From Heterocephalus glaber (Eukaryota > Chordata > Mammalia > Rodentia > Bathyergidae), in contig NW_004624734.1 in assembly GCF_000247695.1 (NCBI RefSeq), positions 17,356,371-17,420,370 on the forward strand: 64,000 bases of DNA. The letters are read 5' to 3'. Both the position numbers and the translations under genes were made by a program. Each line of letters begins with the position of its first letter. Position 1 is the first letter of the stretch. Shown piece by piece: positions 57,761-64,000 of the stretch. Below the pieces are notes generated by a model that did no database searches, was not told where the DNA came from, and saw only the letters and a list, made by a program, of their open reading frames with translations.

Positions 57761-59600
57761 AGCCCAAGAGGTTTTCTTGGTGTACTTTTAACAGAAATGG
57801 TAGAATTTCTGGGGGGAAATTACATAACACCCACAGTTCTAGAAAGGAAAGGCAATGCATAACATGAGAACGTAAGGAACTTCTTTCACTACGAATGAAA
57901 AAAGTTGGACATTTTCTTTTGGTTGTTTATATTTTTTTCCGTGAAATTGGAAGCAAGTATATTAGACGATGGAAGGAACAAGAAGAGCTAGAAATTTTAA
58001 AGAAAAATAACCATCTATGAAAAAGTTTTTAAAATTTTGCATGAATTTTCCATACAAATGATTTTTGAAAAATCAGTATTGATTCCTCACAATCATTTTA
58101 GAATTTAATATAGCTCTAAAATTTTGAACTATAAATTTAAGCAAAGAAAAAATAACCAGATAATATAGTTATTGACATTTATAGTTTTGCATCATTTCTG
58201 TAATATAATCAAAGTAATTTAAATAAAATCACAATTCCACACCTACCTTTAACCATTCAAAAATATAATATGAACAATCACTTTTCTACTAGAAATGTTA
58301 CTATCACCAATTTTTCTTCTTGGACTGAAACTCCAGATTTTTAGCCTAAAAATATATATTTATGCTTGAAAGCCTTTTATTACCATCTTATACACCCATG
58401 TAATAAAATTAGAGACCTCAATAAAATTTTAAAAAATATTAATGCTATAGTCCAATATTATAAACATATTTCTGGAATAAACCAACATTAAAAGTATTTA
58501 TACTAGATTGGTAAAATTAACAATAAATTATATAGCCATTACACACATTTAACCCTCTATATATGCAGGGTACCCATCCACAAATTCTACTGAACACAGA
58601 ATAAAATATTTTTTTTAAATGTATCCTGCACACAATTTTTTGGTCATTTTTTCTTAGACATTACAATATAAAAATCATGTACATACCATTTACATAGAAT
58701 AAAACATAAATAATCTGGAGATTATTTTTTATTTTGTATAAGGGATTTGAGCCTTTTTGATTTTTGAGGAGATCCTAGCTCTAAGCTGCCATGGATAACA
58801 AGGTATGACACTCCAATTACATGCAGTTATGTATACTGCATTACATAACTATCAAACTTTGTTTTATTTGGGTCATTCTGGAAAAAAATACCATGACTAA
58901 TTTAAGCTAGGAAGAGGTTCATTGGGAGTGAAATGGGAATGAGAAGGGTGAATATCACCCAGGGATAAAAAAAAGGAGGGAAAGCATCTGGGATGGGAGA
59001 ATCTAGACCACAATGTATCATTGTGAAAGCCTTATTAAGCCAATAACTCTGTAGAACAGCAATTTTCCATGTCAAGAGTGTTGTACTAATATTTTTACCA
59101 ATGGCCAAGTCCCAATAAGCATTTTTCTCAATCATCATCTGAATATTAGTAAACACTACTTTATCATTAGAGTGATATAGAAGTTAGCATAAATTTAATT
59201 TTTATGCTTGTATGTCCTAAGAAACTATGGTCACATAAATAAGAAAATTCTTACTTCCTTCCAAATATTTGCCAAATATCAAATAACTTTATATCATTAG
59301 AAATTATTTGTAAAAAAATCTCTCAGGTATCAAATAAATCAGACATCACATCAGTCAAGCTTCCTTTTAATTTTAGTGGAATGCAAGAATTGGAGAAAAT
59401 ATGTGTTGCCAAAATTCCCCCCGCCAAAATTCCCCCCAAATCATTAGGGTTATTCACTTTCTTGATGCCTAGAGAATACCTTAGACAAGTTTCACACAAT
59501 TTTATCAAACAGCAGTTGAGTATATATACATTTTTAATTTTTACTAGAGATATCATGTTGAATCCATACCATCAGAAAGAACTGGAAAATTCAGATTCTC
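57761..59600. other. AT-rich unique DNA, no gene recognised
   Basis: Contains a 16-bp tandem duplication (caaaattccccccg-type unit) at about 59407-59438. No repeat family or exon recognised. Confidence 0.4.
59407..59438. repeat. Two-copy tandem duplication, 16 bp
   Basis: The unit gccaaaattcccccc occurs twice in succession. It lies just left of the LINE-1 insertion that begins near 59621. Confidence 0.9.
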
Positions 59601-59601
59601 T

Positions 59602-59620
59602 TTATTGTAGATACACTTTT
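59602..59620 (+). repeat. Candidate target-site duplication, left copy
   Basis: ttattgtagatacactttt, matching the right copy at 18 of 19 bases. Confidence 0.6.
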
Positions 59621-60877
59621 CTGTTTCATAACTTTTTTTATTACTGTATATATAAATATTTGGTTATACAAATTAAAGGGTTTCATTTTGACAGATATTT
59701 ACATACATCTAACATATTTTCTTATTTTTGTTTCCCACTTCACCCCCTTCCTCTACTCCTCCATGGTTTCACATTTTGGAAGGGAATTTTAATGAGTATA
59801 ATTTTGCTCATACCATGCTCTTTTATCTCCCCTTATATTCCATTTCCCCTTCCACTTTTCCCTTCTTCTTGTCTAATAATAATCTCCCTTCTATTTTAGT
59901 GTAATAATTTTTTCAGATTCTACATATTAAGAAGAACACATAATACTTGGCTTTCTGAGACTAGTTTGTCTCAGATCCATCCATTTTCCTGTAAATGATG
60001 AAATTTAATTCTTCTTTATGGCTGAATAATACTCCATTGTTTATATATACTTTTTCTTTGTCCACTCATCTGCTGATAGACACCTGGGTTGATTCCATAT
60101 CTTGGTAATTGTGAATTATGGTAATTGTGAATGTTAACATGGGTATGCAGGTATCCCTGTATGACTTTAACTGCTTTGGTATATACCAAGGAGTGGAATA
60201 GCTGGATCAAATTCTGGCTCTGTATTTACTTTTTTGAGGAATTTCCATAGTGAATTTCATAGTAACTCTACTAATTTACATACCCACCAGCAGTGTAGAA
60301 GGGTAACTTTTTCCATGTATCCTTGGCAGTATTTTTTAACTCTGTACTCTTGATAGCCATTCTGACTGGGCTGAGATGGAATCTCATTGTAGTTTTGATT
60401 GAAATTGCCTAAATGGCTGAAGATGTTGAACCTTTTTTTGTATATTTATTGATCATTTGCACTTCTTTTGAGAAGTATCTATGTAATTCATTTCCACATT
60501 TATTAATTGGGCTATTTGATTTTTTAGAGGTAAGTTCTTTGGGTTCTTTGTGTATTCTAGATATTAATCCTCTATGGAAAGAGTAACTAATAAAGATCTT
60601 TCACATATTCTGTAAATTGTCTCTTCATTTTTTAAGTTTTTTCTTTGCTGTGCAGAGACTTTTTGATTTGATATCATTTTATTTCTTAATTCTGGTTATT
60701 ATTTCCTGTACTATTGGAGTCCTATTCAAAAGCCTTTTCCTGTGCCTATGGCTTCATCTCCTATAGTTTTTTTTTTTTTTTAGCAGTTTCAAAGTTTCAG
60801 GTCTTATGCCTAAGTCTTCAGTCCATTTTGCATTGTTTTTTGTAGTAGGTAAGAGATAGGCATCCAGTTCAATCTGC
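59621..60877 (-). mobile_element. LINE-1 3' end, 5'-truncated, with candidate target-site duplication
   Basis: On the plus strand the 3' UTR comes first (cacttcacccccttcctcta), then the antisense of the ORF2 end: tatggctgaataatactcca, ggttgattccatatcttggt, ggagtggaatagctggatca, catacccaccagcagtgtag, ttgatagccattctgactgg, tttctttgctgtgcagagac, and cttcagtccattttgcattg. It is flanked by 19-bp direct repeats, 59602-59620 and 60878-60896, that differ at one base. It differs in 3' UTR from the 17.3-kb LINE-1. All frames are broken. Confidence 0.9.
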
Positions 60878-60896
60878 TTATTATAGATACACTTTT
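60878..60896 (+). repeat. Candidate target-site duplication, right copy
   Basis: ttattatagatacactttt, one mismatch to the left copy. Confidence 0.6.
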
Positions 60897-60939
60897 GATA
60901 GCACAATAACAATGCCTATATTTTAAATGTTATTCTATT

Positions 60940-61200
60940 AGTGCATATTTGCAATATATATAGTTTATATTCATCTTAGGTAGTAGGTACACATACATAA
61001 TATGGCTTGATTCTTTTTTATTCCTCTTTCCTTGCCCTCCCACCTCCCTCCCGCTATCTCTAGGTACCCTTTCTCTGTTTTCATTGTTTTTGCTATTATT
61101 ATTTTTAGTTCACCTTTATTACATATAATGGTTATGTTACCTATTATTTTTGAACATGTGTTCTAAATTATTTTCATCAAAACGGTTCACCTATATAGCT
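60940..61200 (-). mobile_element. LINE-1 3' UTR fragment (probable)
   Basis: The C-rich phrase tcctctttccttgccctccc acctccctcccgc, read on the minus strand, is a G-rich run like those of LINE-1 3' UTRs, and the flanking text ttgattctttttattcct fits. No coding part is attached, so the call is tentative. Confidence 0.4.
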
Positions 61201-62023
61201 TTGGTTGATTCCATTTATGAAACACCTGCAATATATGTTCTAACTGGAGAACCAAGTTGTCATTTTCTAAGTAAGTGCCCAACGCAGAAATTTTTTTCAG
61301 AAAATTTTTACTTTACTTTTTAATTCAAGCAATTCTATTAAATCCATGACTCTGAAACATGCTATTCTACTGTGAATTTTAATTTTATGATAAATAATGA
61401 TAAGGCTTAGGATCTTGGTGTAAACTTACTCTTTTGATGAACGTGATCAATTTATATTTCAAGAAATCTTTCCAGAGGAAAGATCTTTCCACAGCAAGGA
61501 GGTGGGAAAGGATAGTTAAGTAAAACTTGTCCATACTTCTCCCACATCATACCTTACCAACGTCTGATTTCAGATATGTCAGTAATTGTCAAATATCACT
61601 GTTTCTGACAAGATACTTTGGCCTTAACAAAGTACTGTCCAAACAGAAAACATGCACATACTAAGAAGGTACCTCCATTATAGGTGTTTTCTTGTTAGGA
61701 ATGTTTTAAATTCTGAAATTAATTTTTAGTGTGGTATCTCCCAGATTTATATATGGAGCGAAGAGTCATGTTAAGATTTTGGAAATTTTGAGATGGGCCT
61801 TTTATTAAGTAATTGGAGATGACTATGAAGATGGACTAGGAAAGAAAGATCTGCCCCCTGCTTACACTCTAGGTATACTCTTAAATCAATTCCAGGAAGA
61901 ATACAAATGGAAGACATTCATCTGGAAATTGATCTCTAGAAGTTTCATTGTCATGAAAAAGCTTTGTGTACTCATTATATATCAGTCTAGAGGAAAAGCC
62001 AAATATATATTCTAAAGTTGGGG
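61201..62023. other. Unique-looking DNA, no gene recognised
   Basis: Nothing recognised. Confidence 0.4.
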
Positions 62024-62190
62024 TTCTCAACTCAAAATGGCTTTACCTCAGAGTACATTTGGCACTGCCTAGAGAAACTTTGGCTCTTGAAACTCTTGTC
62101 ATGCTGCTAAAAATCCTACGCTATGTAAGACAACACCCACATCAAAGAATTGTCAAATCTACAATGTTAGTAATGCTAAATCGATAAACT
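62024..62190 (+). mobile_element. hAT-Charlie non-autonomous element, MER5A-like
   Basis: Follows MER5A in order: gggttctcaac, catttggcactgcctagaga, aactttggctcttgaaactc, tgctgctaaaaatcctacgc, aagacaacacccacatcaaa, gaattgtcaaatctacaatg, ttagtaatgctaaatcgata. Moderately diverged. The open frame that overlaps it is accidental. Confidence 0.8.
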
Positions 62191-63519
62191 CTCCTTTAGA
62201 GCCTTATTACTTACAAGTGAGATCCAAAAGCCTGCATTATTACTTCACATTGTGTGAGAAAAACAGCTTGTGCTGTCCCTGATGATTCAGTCACGGTCCT
62301 GTGTGAAGGGCTGTGCCAGGCAGGAGGATTTCTAGAAGAATGGGCGGCCCTGTTTGCAGCCATTTCAGATGACAAATGGAAAGATGTTTTTATAATGCCC
62401 TAAAATTTTATTTTCCTTCTTTCAAACTTGTGAGACATGTGACCAAAGTATTTTATAGTAATTGAAGATATGTTATTTTCTTCTGTCTTTAAACAAGAAT
62501 AATAAATTTTATATTTAAGTATTTTTGAAAACAATTTAAATCTAAGAATAAGACAGCCATTATACTATAAAAACTAACCTTAGTGCCTTTTTAATATTAA
62601 ACTTGAATTTAAAAGTTTTAAGCTACTCAAAAGAAAAAAAAATACACTAACACATCTGATTTACATCTACACATTGCCATTATCTCCATTTTGTTTGTGA
62701 CTGTTTTCTCACAATTCAACACAAACCCTCATGTCATAAATCTTATTTTAATTTGATGTTTAATTTAGGACAATTTTACAAGTAGGACAAAGAGGGATAA
62801 AGCATAAAATAATTATTAAACTAAGAAATTACACATATCACACAATAAAATATCAGCAGAGCATAATTCATAATGCTAACACATCATTTTCATTCTCTTT
62901 CAAACTATTCTCTAGTGATAAAAATTGTTAACGTTTTTCAGGTTGGTAAAATGACAATTGAAAAATAATAATTTCTATCCATTAAAATAAGCTCTGATTT
63001 CCATCAAGCTAATAGTATCTTCACTTTTTCCAGAAATGTCTGATATTCTCAAGGGTCCTTTAGTCATTAAGAAAACCTTGCATAGCAGAGAACATCACAC
63101 TTCAGTAAAACTAGAGTTTCTTTTTAAAAAAGGGAGTTGCTTCATATTATTGAAAGCTTTCTTTCTTAGTAGTCCATAGCTAACAGTATTTAAACTTAAT
63201 TTCTTTAACAGAATTCCACTGGGATAAAGTAAATGTGAAACCCATTTAGAAATCTTCTTATAAAAATGTTCTGCAGAATGGAGATTTTAAAAAACTCATT
63301 TGAAATAATCTTCATTATTGAACTTAGCCTTCATCAGCTTATCCCTCAGTTGCCATGATAAATTGTTAACCATTCTTTCAAATTTTGGGCGCTTCTTTTA
63401 TCATTTCTTTTTGTGATTTCATCTTAGAATGACTTTTAACATGCACTTCTCAGAATCAAATGTTCTCTTTCATAGAATACTCTAAGAGTGAGTCTGCCAA
63501 GTAGACTTTACTCTGATAC
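62191..63519. other. AT-rich unique DNA, no gene recognised
   Basis: Nothing recognised; very AT-rich at 62500-63250. Confidence 0.4.
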
Positions 63520-63750
63520 TGAAGCAACCTACTGTGCGACATCCAAACCATCTCATTTCATTCACAAAGACTATTTCCACCCTTTTATGGGTCAGGCCAT
63601 CTTGTCTTCTGTCCCTTATATACTTTATCTCCCTATTGTTCATAACCTGGATCATAGTTTTGTGATATTGTCATTGCTGTTTTTCGCCCAGTCTGGAATC
63701 TCCCGGCTTCTCCCATCTGCTTGTCCAAGTTACAATCATCAGGAAAAGCT
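63520..63750 (+). mobile_element. LINE-2-like 3' region (weak)
   Basis: A pyrimidine-rich stretch with cccagtctggaatctcccgg, cttctcccatctgcttgtcc, aagttacaatcatcaggaaa and agctgactcataa runs like LINE-2 text (ctggaatgccctcccc, then tactcatccttcaggtctca, then ctcaggaagccttccctgac). The match is by wording only. The 99-codon open frame here (63488-63787) is probably a by-product. Confidence 0.38.
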
Positions 63751-63895
63751 GACTCATAATACGCAGTCTCTGGGAAAATTTCACTGAAGGATCCACCCAT
63801 GGTTCACAATACATAGTGTCTATCTTTTCAAACTTTTCCAGCAATAATACATGAATAATTATATCACATGATTTTGTCTTTATTTTGCTGAATAC

Positions 63896-64000
63896 TTTTA
63901 TTGGTACATTTTAGGTATACAACACAATTACGTTTCTCATTGGGAATTGTACCTTTACATAATGCATCTTGGTTCTTATTTTTTCCCCATTCCTAGCCCT
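63896..64000 (-). mobile_element. LINE-1 3' UTR running off the window
   Basis: The plus strand reads tattggtacattttaggtat acaacac, then gaattgtacctttacataat and tcttggttcttattttttcc. This is the reverse complement of the last 100 or so bases of the LINE-1 at 22545-22645, so it is a minus-strand member of the same or a close subfamily, with most of the element beyond 64000. Confidence 0.85.

Noticed and set aside
59381..59899. A 172-codon plus-strand open frame
   Set aside because: Most of it is the antisense of a LINE-1 3' UTR, whose pyrimidine richness lacks stops. No protein family signature.
61966..62187. A 73-codon open frame
   Set aside because: Lies almost wholly in an MER5A-like DNA element.
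1..64000. CRISPR-like arrays, phage or other prokaryotic systems
   Set aside because: No regularly spaced direct repeats, no operon layout, no long intact frames; SINEs, LINE-1 and MaLR LTRs show mammalian nuclear DNA.

Overview
This window looks like gene-poor, AT-rich, repeat-laden DNA from a rodent nuclear genome. I found no intact protein-coding gene, no tRNA or rRNA gene, no CRISPR array and nothing prokaryotic. The rodent call rests on ID-type SINEs (tRNA-Ala-like), a 7SL-derived B1 element, and composite B1-dID SINEs. B1-dID elements are known from squirrels, dormice, beavers and guinea-pig relatives, and I saw no B2 or B4 SINE of the kind that crowds mouse-like genomes. A squirrel- or dormouse-side rodent is therefore the best guess; the species cannot be fixed by eye. 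Two runs of exactly 100 N (5867-5966 and 46604-46703) are assembly gaps of conventional size.

Layout. 0-7 kb: possible LTR end, a B1-dID SINE, a solo MaLR-type LTR with clean target-site duplications, two old hAT-type DNA elements, gap 1, and a 199-bp Tigger-like MITE with perfect TA duplications. 8.9-10.1 kb: the 3' end of an old LINE-1. 12.2-14.3 kb: a LINE-1 with a 5' inversion (twin-priming structure), followed by a second LINE-1 fragment. 14.7-17.3 kb: MIR, B1 and a MaLR LTR carrying a (TC)n tract. 17.3-22.65 kb: the dominant feature, a nearly complete but dead LINE-1 with recognisable ORF1, endonuclease, reverse transcriptase, C-terminal region and G-rich 3' UTR. 22.84-24.41 kb: a processed pseudogene of the retinol dehydrogenase RDH11. 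24.4-37.4 kb: unique DNA with MIRs, one inverted B1-dID, and GT, CG/CA, purine and pyrimidine tracts. 38-45.7 kb: old LINE-1 pieces, an MLT1-type LTR, a second B1-dID and an ID SINE. 46.3-46.75 kb: three ID SINEs in tandem abutting gap 2. 46.75-59.6 kb: mostly unique, with a hAT-type element, an ID SINE, another DNA element and a long, widely dispersed ancient repeat. 59.6-64 kb: a LINE-1 3' end with candidate target-site duplication, an MER5A-like element, and the start of another LINE-1 3' UTR running off the window.

The sequence is a record of successive transposon insertions plus one LINE-1-mediated retrocopy of a cellular gene. No set of genes here works together. I did not find a previously undescribed biological system. 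The points most worth checking are the probably artefactual gap 1, the twin-primed LINE-1, the RDH11 retrocopy, the tandem ID cluster at gap 2 and the LTR/LINE-1 junction. Repeat family names are from memory of consensus sequences and would need RepeatMasker to confirm.
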